A stretch of DNA of 52,817 nucleotides from Syntrophobacterales bacterium (GTDB lineage Bacteria > Desulfobacterota > Desulfobaccia > Desulfobaccales > 0-14-0-80-60-11), in the NCBI GenBank assembly GCA_020060385.1, contig JAGVAH010000032.1:1-52817 (forward strand). Direction: 5' to 3'. Positions 1-9,365 of this stretch are shown in pieces. The notes below the pieces were generated by a model. The model saw nothing but the letters and a program-made list of their open reading frames with translations, made no database searches and was not told the DNA's origin. Every line of letters starts with the position of its first letter. Position 1 is the stretch's first letter. The translations under genes and the position numbers were made by a program.

Positions 1-1
1 G

Positions 2-535
2 GCCGGGTTGTTCATCGGCGGCCTGTTGCCCTACTACTTCGGCGCCCTGTGCATGGAGGCCGTGGGTAAGGCCGCGGGCGGCGTGGTGGAAGAAGTGCGG
101 CGCCAGTTCCGGGAAATCCCGGGCATCATGGAAGGCACCGCCAAACCCGAATACGGCACCTGCGTGGACATCGTCACCAAGAGCGCGCTGCGCCAGATGA
201 TGGTTCCGGCCCTGATTCCGGTGCTCTCCCCCATCGTCGTCGGCTTCACCCCGGGTCTGGGTCCCGTGGCCCTGGGCGGCATGCTCATCGGCTCCATCGT
301 CACCGGTCTCTTCCTGGCCATTGCCATGACCTCCGGCGGCGGCGCCTGGGATAACGCCAAAAAGGCCATTGAAGACGGCCTCTACGGCGGCAAGGGCTCT
401 GACGCTCACAAAGCCGCAGTAACCGGCGACACCGTGGGCGACCCCTACAAGGACACCGCGGGCCCGGCCATCAACCCCATGATCAAGGTGGTGAACATCG
501 TGGCCCTGCTGTTGGTGCCTCTGCTCACTAAGTAA
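2..535 (+). CDS. hppA: Membrane-bound ion-translocating pyrophosphatase, C-terminal part (cut by window edge)
   Basis: C-terminal 177 residues of a membrane pyrophosphatase, which couples PPi hydrolysis to H+ or Na+ export across the inner membrane. Visible family signatures are the LFIGG...PY segment with the following [12 protein letters not shown] stretch, and the near-terminal block [20 protein letters not shown], whose Asp and Lys residues belong to the PPi/Mg site of the family. Several hydrophobic helices are seen, the last ending close to the stop. The start lies outside the window, so the residue that separates K+-dependent from K+-independent types is not visible. The frame is open to the first base. 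A strong terminator follows, so this gene closes its own transcript and is unrelated to the opposite-strand sugar operon beside it. Pyrophosphatases of this kind are common in energy-limited anaerobes. Confidence 0.95.
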   Translation, partial: AGLFIGGLLPYYFGALCMEAVGKAAGGVVEEVRRQFREIPGIMEGTAKPEYGTCVDIVTKSALRQMMVPALIPVLSPIVVGFTPGLGPVALGGMLIGSIVTGLFLAIAMTSGGGAWDNAKKAIEDGLYGGKGSDAHKAAVTGDTVGDPYKDTAGPAINPMIKVVNIVALLLVPLLTK

Positions 536-558
536 ACCTGTAACTTACAGATAAAGAA

Positions 559-590
559 AAGGCCGGCTCTAAATGAGCCGGCCTTTTTTG
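559..590 (+). terminator. Rho-independent terminator of hppA
   Basis: An 11-bp perfect stem (AAGGCCGGCTC / GAGCCGGCCTT) with a 5-base loop is followed by a T run, starting 23 bases after the hppA stop codon. Confidence 0.9.
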
Positions 591-662
591 TTGGCGCTGG
601 TTGGCGGATGAGACCTACAGGGGGGGAGACCTTACCCCCTCCCCCCGGCCTTCCCCCCCTTC

Positions 663-3600
663 TCAAACCGCGGCCACGCCCTCCTGGACTGTTTTCGTCT
701 CCGCTGGCAAGGCAGGATACTGGCTCATACCCGGCACCATCTGCTGCAACTGTTCCAGCTGGGCCTGTTTCCCCTGGGCCTCGTAAAGATCCGCCAGTTC
801 CCGGGCAATCTCGTTTTTCCGGGGATCAAAAGGGTTGAACTTGATGGCCCGGAGATAGCAGGCTTCGGCCTGGTCCAGGACGCCTTCCTCCCTGTACCTG
901 ATCGCCTCCCGCCAGAAGGGGTTGTCATTGGCGTCATGGGCCAGAATAATAACCTCATTTCCCTGTTTGTCCAAAACCTCAATGGTGATGCCGTCTTCTC
1001 GATAATAATTTTGGTCATCGCAGAGAATCTTGTCGTACCACCTGGACCTGAAGATCTGGGAGTTTTCCCGATCCCGGTCGTTTCTGCCTGGGGTCTTGCT
1101 CTCCAGGTGATAGACCACGGCCCGGGGGGTGTAGACATTCTTGTAGCCTTGTTCCCTGAGAGTAAAACAAAGATCCACATCCTCAAAGCCGTTACGATAG
1201 CTCTCTGGGAAGGCGCCGGCTTTGAAGAAGAGGTCCTTTTTGATCAGCATGCAGGCGGCAGTGACCGCCTGGAATTCCCTCTCCTTGTTGACCGCAGGAT
1301 GGTCCCGGTCATAGTATTTATAGATATGATAAACGAGTTTGCTGTCGGTAAATACCACCCCGGCGTGTTGGATGGATTCGTCCGGATAAAGCAGCTTGGC
1401 CCCCACGGTCCCGATCTTTTCATCTTTCTGAGCCACCGTTACCATTTCCCGCAGCCAGCCGGGCTGGACGATGGTGTCGTTGTTGAGGAAGACCAGGTAT
1501 TCGCCCCGGGCCGCCTGGGCTCCTTGGTTGGAGGCCTTGGCAAAGCCCAGGTTGAGGCGGTTGGTGATGACTCGCACCGCTCCCCTGGCTTCCAAACCGT
1601 GGAGATAGTCCCGGGTGCCGTCGCTGGAGCCGTTGTCCACCACGATGATTTCGTGGGGCGCGTCGGTGTTTTCCTCGATGGACTCCAGGCATTGGCGGGT
1701 CAGGGAGAGGTTGTTGAAAACCGGGATGATAATGGAGGATAGGACCCGCACCGGCGCGGCGGCGGTTTCTTCCGGATTCGCCGCGGCCGGCGGCGCCGCG
1801 TCGCCCCCGTTGCCAGGGACCCGGCCTTTGGTCAGCTCCCGGAGCCGGGGGTGGGCGGCGTTGAGGGCCGCGGCCCGGCCACAAGCCTGGTCAAAGGCCT
1901 CCTGGTCTTCCAGCTGTTGGGCCACCCGGGCCAATCCCAGCCATGCTTCCAAATGCCGGGGATGGAGACGGATCGCTTCCTGCAAATAACCCTGGGCCTC
2001 CTGCAAGAGTCCCAGATCGATACAGGTGGCCCCCAGATGGCCCAGGATCTCAGGGTCTCTGGGGTTCTGATTCCAGGTCCTGGTGAAGGCCGCCATGGCG
2101 CCGCTGAGGTCCCCCCGTTGGCGGCAATTGAGGCCCAGGCGCTGCCAGAGGGGCGAAGAATCAGGGAACACCTGGCGGGCGGCCTGCAAGACTTCCCCGG
2201 CCTCCTGGAGCTTATCCTGCAAGGTCAGGACGTCGCTCAAAGACAGATAAGCTTCCAGCATATCGGGATAGCACTGGCAAAGGTCCCGGAGATAAGCCTC
2301 GGCAGCCGGCCAATCCTGCCGTTCCAGGGCAATAGTGGTTTGATGCAGCATTTTTTCCGGCCCCAGCTCCTCTGCCACTGCTCCGGAGCAATAGGTTTGC
2401 AGGGCATCTCTGTTAGACTGCAAGAATAGCCGCTGCTTCTTCTGAATATGCGGTTTGTCATTCAGGTGATCTTGATATCGGGCGTGGATGATCTCCATGG
2501 TGCGGACAAAATCCTCGAACTTCTGGCTGCTCATGGTGGTGCCGTCCTGACGCCAGGAAAACTCGCAGGTGACTTTCTTGATGTGGGAAAAAGGATAATG
2601 GCGGGAAAGGCGGATCCATAAATCCCAATCTTCGTGGGAGGTAAGGCTCTCATCAAAACCCCCCACCTCTTCCAGGCAGGATTTCTCGTGCATCAGGCAG
2701 AGGACCGGGAATTGATTGAACACCAGCAGTCGATCCGGATCAAATTCGTTGGAATATGGCACGTCTCTTTCAGTAGTCACGTATCTGCCGTATTGTTTCT
2801 CCTGATGGGCCCGGTGGGCGTCGGTATAGGCCACCCGGAAGTCAGTGGATTCCAGACAATCCACCAGGGTTTCCAGGTGATCGGGATAGAAAAGATCGTC
2901 GTCATCCAGGTAGGCCAGGTATTTACCCCGGGCCAGCTTGATGCCGGTATTCCGGGCCGCGGCCAGACCCCGGTTGCGGTCATGGCGGATATAGGTGATG
3001 TTCCCCTGCTGGTTGAGCCCGCCCACGATACCGGCCACATCCACTCCGCAGTCGTTGACCACGATGATTTCATGATTTTTGTAAGTCTGGTCGAGGATGC
3101 TTTGCAGGGAGGCCACCAGCAAGTCCGGGCGGTTGTGGGTGGGCACGATCACCGAGACCAGGGGGGGCGGGGTTATTCCCAGAATTTCTTGGGCCCTGGC
3201 GATGGCTTGCTCTTCATAGACTTCCCGGTTATTAAGGACCACCTGGGCCTTTTTCCTTTCGAAATCACCTAACGCTTCCTGGAAGATGCCGGTGTCGTGG
3301 CGGCGGTATTTGAACAGGGGTTTGGGGATGCGCCGGCCGATAAAACCCTTGGCGCCGGCGGCCACCCAGAAGTCCCAGTCCTCCACCGCCTTCACATTGG
3401 TGCGGATTCCCCCCACCGCGTCCCACGCCTCCCGGCGGAACAGGGCGCAATAAGAGATATGATTGGCATATTTCAGACGGGAGAAATTATAATCCCCGGC
3501 CAACACCACCTGATCCACGCCGTCAAAGTCCAGGCGATCAGTATAAGCAATGGCGATGGCTGGGTCGTTATGCAAAACCCTGAGGCATTCCTCCATAAAG

Positions 3601-5639
3601 GTGGGCTCAATCAGGTCGTCTGCATCAAGAAAGAGGATATATTCGCCTTTTGAGGCCGCGACGCCGCGGTTGCGGGGAAAAGCAGGCTGACCGGTGTTTT
3701 CCTGATTAATGACCCGCAGGCGGTATTGAGGATGGCCTGCGATTAACTGGCGGGCCACCTCCGCGGTATTGTCGGTGCTGCCGTCGTTGACGATGATAAC
3801 TTCAAAATCTTGATAAGTCTGAGCCAAAACGCTCTGTACGGCCTCCGGGAGATACCGGGCATAATTGTAGCAGGGGATGATGACGGAGACGGCGGGGTCG
3901 GGGAGGGCCCCGCCCCCATGAACTGCCGAAGGAGACGCCTTTTCAGCCTGGCCGGTTTTCCCACCGCTCTGCCGCGGCTGCCCCGGAAGGTCCTCAGAAG
4001 GGGCGGCCGGTTGGCGCTGGGGGTCAAACCAGGCAAGCTCATGTTCCTCCGTTCTTTGAAGGTCCAAGGGGGTCGGCGGCGGACATACCGGTTTCCCTTT
4101 CAGAATGATGTGGCAAATCCGGTCCAAATTCGGTTCCCGGCCGGGCAGTAAGGCCTCCAGAGAATCATAGGCAAGTTGCCCGGTGTGGGGGGTGGGCATC
4201 TTTACCAGGGGAAAAGGGATATTATGCCGGAAAAAAAGGCCGTAAGCGAACCGGTGGGCCAAGCGTTTAATTTCCAGGGCCTTCAGGCCCACCCCGCGCC
4301 GGTGCAGCGCGGCCAGCAGACCCTGGTAATCATTATTTGACTTAATAGTTTGAACAAAAGGGAGGTCGCTGATATAGCAGCCTGCGGCCACCACCACGGG
4401 TTTGCCTTTGCAAGCCATCTCCAACCCTGCGGTGCTCATGTATACCAGACCTAAATCGGCCAGGTCCATGAGGGAATAAGAGCTGACCGGGTCATCCGGC
4501 AGCAACATGTGCACATTGGGGGGGAGCTGGCGCTGCAGCTCCTTAAGTTCCTGTAACTGCATCAGGTTTTTGCCGGTGGATTTTTCCCCCCCGGTGTTGG
4601 GATGGACCCGGACGATCAGGGCGATGTCTCCGGCCCGGGCCGCGAAATTTATGGTCTCTTGCATCCATGCTATTTGGCTGGGGAAAGGACTGCCCCAATC
4701 TTTGACGGAGATGACTTCGTCGTCTGAGGTAGTAAATAACACCCAAACCTTTTGTCCCGGTGGCAGATCGAACTGACGGCGCAGTTCCTCCAGGTCCTGG
4801 GGCGCGGGATTGAACTGCTTCCAATTCAAGTCCTTGCCGTATTGGCGGCCGATCATGAATTGGCTCACCATCTCCAGTTCCCCCTCGCTCAGGGGGACAT
4901 CCCCCCAATCCCGCCAAATCTCTCTGATGGGTTCGAGGTCCAAGACGTTGAAGTTGTTGCAGAGCCTGAGGCTTTCGTAACGAAAGCCGCGTTCATGGCA
5001 GACTACCCGAATCCCCTGGCGCCGGGCCAATTCAAAGGCCACGCGGGTGGAGGAAAGCCGGCCGTTGAATTGCAGCAGGACATCCGGCTGATATTGGGCA
5101 AGCAGCCGGCTGAGACCCAGGCAGGCCACCAGGCCGCTTTCAAGATAACCGCGGTAAGCCTGCCGCACCTCTGGCAGGGATGGATCCAGGCTGGAGGTGC
5201 GCAAGTGGGAGTGGACCGATCCCCTGATCCACTCGCTCACCGGCCAATCGCCATAGCTTGCTTCTTTTAAATCCGCCACTTTCAAGGACTCGGCCCACTC
5301 CCGGGCCGGGAGGCGCTCCTCGGGGCCCAAGTAGCGTCCCAGCCAATGAAAATCCATACGCATGCCAGTGGCCAAGTTGGCTACAGTTGCCTGACAGTCA
5401 AGGCAGGACCGGGGATGCCTGGGGTTGGTGGAGCTCCAGAAGACGTCGCACTCGGCATACAGTCCGTCGCAGAAAACGTGGCGCACCTCGGCGCCCCGCA
5501 GCTTCAGGGCCTGGAGAATGGTGATCTCCCACATGCCGTGCAGGTCCCACATGTTATACGGCGAGTAACACAAAATGCGCGGCTTATCCTGGCGCCCAGT
5601 CGGCACTCTCTGCTCAGAGGGTGGAACAGAAGGTCTCAT
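663..5639 (-). CDS. Giant multi-domain glycosyltransferase (capsule-type GT, three GT2 domains, TPRs)
   Basis: A 1658-residue cytoplasmic glycosyltransferase. Residues about 20-530 resemble capsule-polysaccharide or spore-type glycosyltransferases (start RILCYSPYNMW). A GT2 domain begins near residue 584 (VSVIIPCYNYARYL, then NDGSTDNT and FLDADD). A second begins near 827 (VSVIVPTHNRPDLL, with YLDDDD). A third begins near 1300 (SSIIIPVFNN, with VDNGSSDGT and FLNNDT). TPR-like helices lie at about 1103-1250 and again near 1580-1640. Each GT2 domain keeps an acidic DxD-like motif, so all three could be active. It is the last gene of the leftward pseudaminic-acid operon, which suggests it adds that sugar, and perhaps others, to flagellin, a surface protein or a polysaccharide. 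The acceptor is unknown. No clear ribosome site precedes this ATG, so the start is less certain than the domain assignment. Confidence 0.85.
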   Translation of the reverse strand: MRPSVPPSEQRVPTGRQDKPRILCYSPYNMWDLHGMWEITILQALKLRGAEVRHVFCDGLYAECDVFWSSTNPRHPRSCLDCQATVANLATGMRMDFHWLGRYLGPEERLPAREWAESLKVADLKEASYGDWPVSEWIRGSVHSHLRTSSLDPSLPEVRQAYRGYLESGLVACLGLSRLLAQYQPDVLLQFNGRLSSTRVAFELARRQGIRVVCHERGFRYESLRLCNNFNVLDLEPIREIWRDWGDVPLSEGELEMVSQFMIGRQYGKDLNWKQFNPAPQDLEELRRQFDLPPGQKVWVLFTTSDDEVISVKDWGSPFPSQIAWMQETINFAARAGDIALIVRVHPNTGGEKSTGKNLMQLQELKELQRQLPPNVHMLLPDDPVSSYSLMDLADLGLVYMSTAGLEMACKGKPVVVAAGCYISDLPFVQTIKSNNDYQGLLAALHRRGVGLKALEIKRLAHRFAYGLFFRHNIPFPLVKMPTPHTGQLAYDSLEALLPGREPNLDRICHIILKGKPVCPPPTPLDLQRTEEHELAWFDPQRQPAAPSEDLPGQPRQSGGKTGQAEKASPSAVHGGGALPDPAVSVIIPCYNYARYLPEAVQSVLAQTYQDFEVIIVNDGSTDNTAEVARQLIAGHPQYRLRVINQENTGQPAFPRNRGVAASKGEYILFLDADDLIEPTFMEECLRVLHNDPAIAIAYTDRLDFDGVDQVVLAGDYNFSRLKYANHISYCALFRREAWDAVGGIRTNVKAVEDWDFWVAAGAKGFIGRRIPKPLFKYRRHDTGIFQEALGDFERKKAQVVLNNREVYEEQAIARAQEILGITPPPLVSVIVPTHNRPDLLVASLQSILDQTYKNHEIIVVNDCGVDVAGIVGGLNQQGNITYIRHDRNRGLAAARNTGIKLARGKYLAYLDDDDLFYPDHLETLVDCLESTDFRVAYTDAHRAHQEKQYGRYVTTERDVPYSNEFDPDRLLVFNQFPVLCLMHEKSCLEEVGGFDESLTSHEDWDLWIRLSRHYPFSHIKKVTCEFSWRQDGTTMSSQKFEDFVRTMEIIHARYQDHLNDKPHIQKKQRLFLQSNRDALQTYCSGAVAEELGPEKMLHQTTIALERQDWPAAEAYLRDLCQCYPDMLEAYLSLSDVLTLQDKLQEAGEVLQAARQVFPDSSPLWQRLGLNCRQRGDLSGAMAAFTRTWNQNPRDPEILGHLGATCIDLGLLQEAQGYLQEAIRLHPRHLEAWLGLARVAQQLEDQEAFDQACGRAAALNAAHPRLRELTKGRVPGNGGDAAPPAAANPEETAAAPVRVLSSIIIPVFNNLSLTRQCLESIEENTDAPHEIIVVDNGSSDGTRDYLHGLEARGAVRVITNRLNLGFAKASNQGAQAARGEYLVFLNNDTIVQPGWLREMVTVAQKDEKIGTVGAKLLYPDESIQHAGVVFTDSKLVYHIYKYYDRDHPAVNKEREFQAVTAACMLIKKDLFFKAGAFPESYRNGFEDVDLCFTLREQGYKNVYTPRAVVYHLESKTPGRNDRDRENSQIFRSRWYDKILCDDQNYYREDGITIEVLDKQGNEVIILAHDANDNPFWREAIRYREEGVLDQAEACYLRAIKFNPFDPRKNEIARELADLYEAQGKQAQLEQLQQMVPGMSQYPALPAETKTVQEGVAAV

Positions 5640-5715
5640 ATCGATTTCACCATTTTGTAATTTCTTGAGTGGGAAGTCCTATTTCTTTAAGAAAAAAATG
5701 GAAATTGAATGTAAT

Positions 5716-6447
5716 TTATTTTTTCAGAACCATCTCAATCCCGATATAAAAGAAGTTGGAATGATTAGGGTACTTAAAATAAAGGAGATTTAACGTATTT
5801 TGAGATATGAAGGGGTCATAAAGCTTATTCATCTCCGGATTATCATAACCTCTAAAAAGAAGAACTCTAAATTTGCTGGATCTTATCAAGTGTTCGTAGT
5901 CCTCGTAGAACAGCCGATTTTGGTCGGGACAGCCATCAACGTATTCCACAATTTGAGAGCTTAAATCTTGCGGAAAATAATTTTGACAGAATTTTAATAG
6001 AGCACTGGAATTCATCAATAGATGACAGAAAGGTGGCAATATTACATTCCAGTAATTATAAAGTTGATTGTGGTATTCAAACCATAGATGATGGCCGCAA
6101 ATGCCTGACCAGATCGGTCCAAAGATGGAATACAGCGTCCCACCCGGCTTTAAAAGGCGATACATCTCTTGAATGGCCGTCTCCAAATCATGTATATGCT
6201 CAAAAGCGGAAACCGAAACGATATTGTCAAAGTAGCCGTCCGCATAGCCGGTATGACGAATATCACCCGATTCCAGGCGGGAATTGGGGGACAACTCCTG
6301 ATCTTGTACCGCCGGATTCAAGCCGATGACTTCCTTTGGCTGGAGGCTCGCCAGTTGCTGGACGAGCTTACCCTCGAGATCGCAGCCGACATCGAGGATC
6401 GTCTTATTTTTCAAGCCACCGCAAAAAGATGCAATCTTGTCAATCAT
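5716..6447 (-). CDS. SAM-dependent class I methyltransferase
   Basis: A 243-residue methyltransferase with motif I ILDVGCDLEGK near residue 20, the acidic/aromatic segment YADGYFDNIVSVSAFEHIHD, and KPGGTLYSIFGP after it. This is the usual layout of Methyltransf_11/25-type enzymes. The substrate is not evident; position between the Pse methylase and the giant glycosyltransferase suggests O- or N-methylation of a sugar or glycan. The start is supported by AAGGTGG seven bases upstream of ATG. Base composition is visibly more AT-rich than in the flanking genes, including the tail after the stop, suggesting separate acquisition of this cargo gene. Confidence 0.8.
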   Translation of the reverse strand: MIDKIASFCGGLKNKTILDVGCDLEGKLVQQLASLQPKEVIGLNPAVQDQELSPNSRLESGDIRHTGYADGYFDNIVSVSAFEHIHDLETAIQEMYRLLKPGGTLYSIFGPIWSGICGHHLWFEYHNQLYNYWNVILPPFCHLLMNSSALLKFCQNYFPQDLSSQIVEYVDGCPDQNRLFYEDYEHLIRSSKFRVLLFRGYDNPEMNKLYDPFISQNTLNLLYFKYPNHSNFFYIGIEMVLKK

Positions 6448-6521
6448 GTCGCCACCTTATCGCCGGGTGTTAAGACTTAACTTGTGGAATTGTTCCTTCC
6501 AGCATTAATGGGGAGGCAAAG

Positions 6522-7175
6522 CTATTTTGCCAAGAGCCACCAATTTAAGTTGTCGAAAATGGGAAATTCCCGTTGCCACAGGAAGCCGTAGTTGACCACC
6601 CGCAAGCGGGGAAAACGATCCAAGTAATATGCTCCGAAGTCCCTTTTATATAAGAGTCCCTCCTGGCCCCGGTAGGGCACTTCCACGGGCGCGTGGGAGA
6701 AGTATTCAATACAGAGGACGTATTTGCGGGCCACCCGCACAATTTCGTTTAGAGCCCGGTCCAGGTCTGCCGGACCGATATGTATCAACACCCCCGCAGT
6801 AAAGACCAGATCGACGCTGTCCGGGGGCAGGGGCAGGTTGAAGGCGGTGGTGTTCCAGGCTTGTTCCAGTTTAAAGCGGCTTTGGGTCAGGAGCTTTTGG
6901 TAAGCCTTCTGGTTGGGTTCCACCGCATAGAGCTTTTTGGCCCCGGCAAACAAGGCGTTAATGAAGATAAGATTAAGGCCGATGTTACAGCCTACCTCCA
7001 AAACGCTGTCGAACTCGAGGCCGGCCAGGACGCGACGGAAGACCTCCATCCCTTGCTCCAACTTCCATTCGGCAAAGTCGTTGCGGTCGACGTAATCATT
7101 CCCGAACTCTCCGGTCCAGGCCGCCAGTTGCGGGGTGGCTGGCGGCTCCTCATGGTTGGTCAAGTCAGCGCGCAT
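6522..7175 (-). CDS. Pseudaminic acid biosynthesis-associated methylase
   Basis: A 217-residue SAM-dependent methylase. The N-terminal WTGEFGNDYVDRND segment, motif I VLEVGCNIGLNL near residue 58, VFTAGVLIHI, and the C-terminal YRGQEGLLYKRDFG stretch match the methylase family found in pseudaminic acid loci (TIGR03587-like, by recall). It probably methylates the nonulosonate or a precursor; the position modified cannot be read from sequence. It follows the amidotransferase gene in the same direction with a 59-base gap. An AAGGAA-type ribosome site precedes the ATG. Confidence 0.85.
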   Translation of the reverse strand: MRADLTNHEEPPATPQLAAWTGEFGNDYVDRNDFAEWKLEQGMEVFRRVLAGLEFDSVLEVGCNIGLNLIFINALFAGAKKLYAVEPNQKAYQKLLTQSRFKLEQAWNTTAFNLPLPPDSVDLVFTAGVLIHIGPADLDRALNEIVRVARKYVLCIEYFSHAPVEVPYRGQEGLLYKRDFGAYYLDRFPRLRVVNYGFLWQREFPIFDNLNWWLLAK

Positions 7176-7234
7176 GATCCTAGTTCCTTATAAAATAGTT
7201 ATGGGTGCCCAGTTCCAGATCGGTAATCGCGGCC

Positions 7235-8539
7235 TCACAGGACTACAAAATTGAGGCCGCTGCCAACCTCTGCCCGGATCGCTTCCAACGGGGGGAGGGC
7301 ACCGAGGTCCGGGTTATCTTCCCAGTAATAGAGGTGCCGGTTCCGTTCGCTAAAAGTACGGTCTTCCACCTGCGGCACCCGGGCCGCTTCCACGCCGGGG
7401 TCGTGCACATGGTTGGCCACCGAATCATTGGCCACCCAGATGCCGCCGCCGTTTTGCTCCCAGATGTCCAAATCCCGCATGGGTGCAATCCAGTCGTAGA
7501 AATCCTGTTCGGTAATTTGCAGAAAATTAATATAGGTATCCAAGGTGCTGGGGCGGACGTGGTCGTATTGTTTAACCAATTCCACACCTTCCTCCCGGGT
7601 CAGACGGCCGTGGCGAATCTCCATGCTGGCGTCGTCGGTGGCCCGGCCATAACCGAACTTGAGGAATTTGAGATAGTCGTGCACATCATTGGCGTGGTCG
7701 TCGGTTTTGCCGTACAGCAGGAAGGAGCGGTCCCGCTTGCCCCTAAGGGGTGCGAAATTATACTTTTCAATGACGAACTCCGCCTGCTCTTTGGCGTTCC
7801 AATAAATGAAATTGCTCAGGTAGATGCCCCGGACCCCCAATTCTTCTATCTCCTCGTCCCGGGGGTATTGGTAAGGGGCCACGTCCTGCCAGGCAATGCC
7901 GCTTTCTTCGTTAATCAGGTCTTCGGGCTCGAAGCCCCGCATATCGTGCTCCTGACGGGTCCATTTGGTGAACTCCACCATGTCCTCCAGGGTGACCATG
8001 CCCGTGAGTTCGGCAAAACCGTGCTCGCCCCAGATAATCAGGGGGATGCGGTATTTCACCGCCACCTGGAAGGGAAAGGTGCGGATGCCCGCATGGTAGT
8101 GCCAGGTGATGTCGCCCACGGTTTTCAGCATGTAGCGGGAGATTTTGCGCACGGAGACGGGATTGGCGGTGAAGCGGATGAGATCGCAGCCCAATTGGGT
8201 CACCAGGTTGTTGAGATTGCGAATCCCCAGGGGAGTATTAAAGGCATGGTTGTAGGTGACCAGCAGGGGGTTCAGCCCATAGACCTCCTTGACCAAGTAG
8301 GTCTGGTAGTGGCTGTCTTTGCCGCCGCTCACCGGGATGATGCAGTCATAAGGGTTCCCGGCCTCCCGGGCCTGGCGTTTGTAATGTTCCAGGAACTCCC
8401 GGAGGAGCTTTTCCCGGCCTTGCCAGTCGATGCGCTCCCGGGACTCGTGGTAGCGGCAGCCGCTGCAGACTCCCTCATCGTCAAAGATAATGCCTGGTTT
8501 GGCATTGGCCGGATATAGACAACGGGCGCAGTATTCCAT
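7235..8539 (-). CDS. pseA: N-acetyl sugar amidotransferase (PseA/WbpG-type)
   Basis: A 434-residue ATP-PPase amidotransferase. It has an N-terminal Cys4 zinc knuckle (C4, C7, C25, C28) and a PP-loop SGGKDS at residues 71-76. The family (WbuX/WbpG/PseA) converts a sugar N-acetyl group to an acetamidino group using ammonia, which here would come from the adjacent HisH/HisF-like pair. The start is supported by GGGGAG seven bases upstream. The stop of the hisF-like gene lies 13 bases before this start, so the three genes form one unit. The substrate would be the pseudaminic-acid-type sugar made by the upstream genes; if that sugar is formylated, a formamidino product is also conceivable. The symbol is by homology; wbpG would be equally fair. 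Confidence 0.88.
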   Translation of the reverse strand: MEYCARCLYPANAKPGIIFDDEGVCSGCRYHESRERIDWQGREKLLREFLEHYKRQAREAGNPYDCIIPVSGGKDSHYQTYLVKEVYGLNPLLVTYNHAFNTPLGIRNLNNLVTQLGCDLIRFTANPVSVRKISRYMLKTVGDITWHYHAGIRTFPFQVAVKYRIPLIIWGEHGFAELTGMVTLEDMVEFTKWTRQEHDMRGFEPEDLINEESGIAWQDVAPYQYPRDEEIEELGVRGIYLSNFIYWNAKEQAEFVIEKYNFAPLRGKRDRSFLLYGKTDDHANDVHDYLKFLKFGYGRATDDASMEIRHGRLTREEGVELVKQYDHVRPSTLDTYINFLQITEQDFYDWIAPMRDLDIWEQNGGGIWVANDSVANHVHDPGVEAARVPQVEDRTFSERNRHLYYWEDNPDLGALPPLEAIRAEVGSGLNFVVL

Positions 8540-8552
8540 TTTTCCGTCTCCC

Positions 8553-9365
8553 CTAATTTAGTCGTGGTAGCGGGCGGTCCTTGAAGGCATCGGTGCCCGC
8601 CTGGACGCGGCGCACCTCTATGCCGGAGGACGCCATGAAATCCTTGGCTTTCTTGGTGCTGTGTTCCGTATAGTGGAAGATATTGGCCGCGGCCACAGCG
8701 TCCGCGCCCCCCAGGACAATGCCGTCCACCAGGTGCTGCCAGGTGAGGACCCCGCCCATGGCAATGACCGGAATATCCACCGCCTCCACTACTCTCCGGA
8801 GCAAGCGGTGGTCGTATCCCTGGCGGAACCCGTCCCGGTCGATGCAGTTCAGGAAGATCTCGCCGGCGCCGTGCTCCCGGGCCTGGCGGGCCCAATCCCA
8901 CGGCAGGAGGCCGGTGGGCTCCCGGCCCCGGTCGATGTAAACCTCATAGTTGCCGTCGCCGTGGTCTTTGACGTCTATGGAGACCACCACGCATTGGCTG
9001 CCGAAAACCCGGGCGCATGCGGTGAGCAACTGGGGACGCCGCACCGCCGCGGTGTTCAGAGTCACTTTATCCGCGCCCAGGCGCAGGAGATGGCGCACTT
9101 CCTCCACCGAGTCCACCCAGCCGCCCACGGTGAGGGGCACGAAACACTTTTGGGCCAATACCCCCAGGATGGTGTGGAACTTCTGCCGCTGTTTCAAATT
9201 GCGGCTGACATCCAGGACCACGATTTCGTCCACGGCCCAGCGGTCGAAGAAATCCACCGCGGTGACTGCCTTCCAGTGGATGACGTTGGTGTGCTTAAAC
9301 TGGATGCTCTGCACCACCAAGCCGTCGCGCAGTATGAGCACCGGTATGAGACGTCTTTTGAGCAT
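8553..9365 (-). CDS. HisF-like ammonia-channelling subunit for amidine formation
   Basis: A 270-residue TIM barrel homologous to imidazole-glycerol-phosphate synthase cyclase HisF. The N-terminus reads IPVLILRDG where HisF has IPCLDVKDG, so the catalytic Asp equivalent to HisF D11 is replaced by Ile. The second catalytic Asp (D130 of HisF) is kept in SIDVKD, and the IDRDG block is present. Loss of D11 fits the 'HisF2' members of acetamidino-sugar loci, where the barrel passes ammonia from HisH to the amidotransferase rather than making histidine precursors. GGAGA nine bases upstream supports the start. The gene overlaps the end of the hisH-like gene by 71 bases. Confidence 0.87.
   Translation of the reverse strand: MLKRRLIPVLILRDGLVVQSIQFKHTNVIHWKAVTAVDFFDRWAVDEIVVLDVSRNLKQRQKFHTILGVLAQKCFVPLTVGGWVDSVEEVRHLLRLGADKVTLNTAAVRRPQLLTACARVFGSQCVVVSIDVKDHGDGNYEVYIDRGREPTGLLPWDWARQAREHGAGEIFLNCIDRDGFRQGYDHRLLRRVVEAVDIPVIAMGGVLTWQHLVDGIVLGGADAVAAANIFHYTEHSTKKAKDFMASSGIEVRRVQAGTDAFKDRPLPRLN

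Noticed and set aside
7205-8518. Long open frame antisense to the amidotransferase gene
   Set aside because: It is a GC-driven shadow of a clearly conserved gene on the other strand, with no family resemblance or ribosome site.
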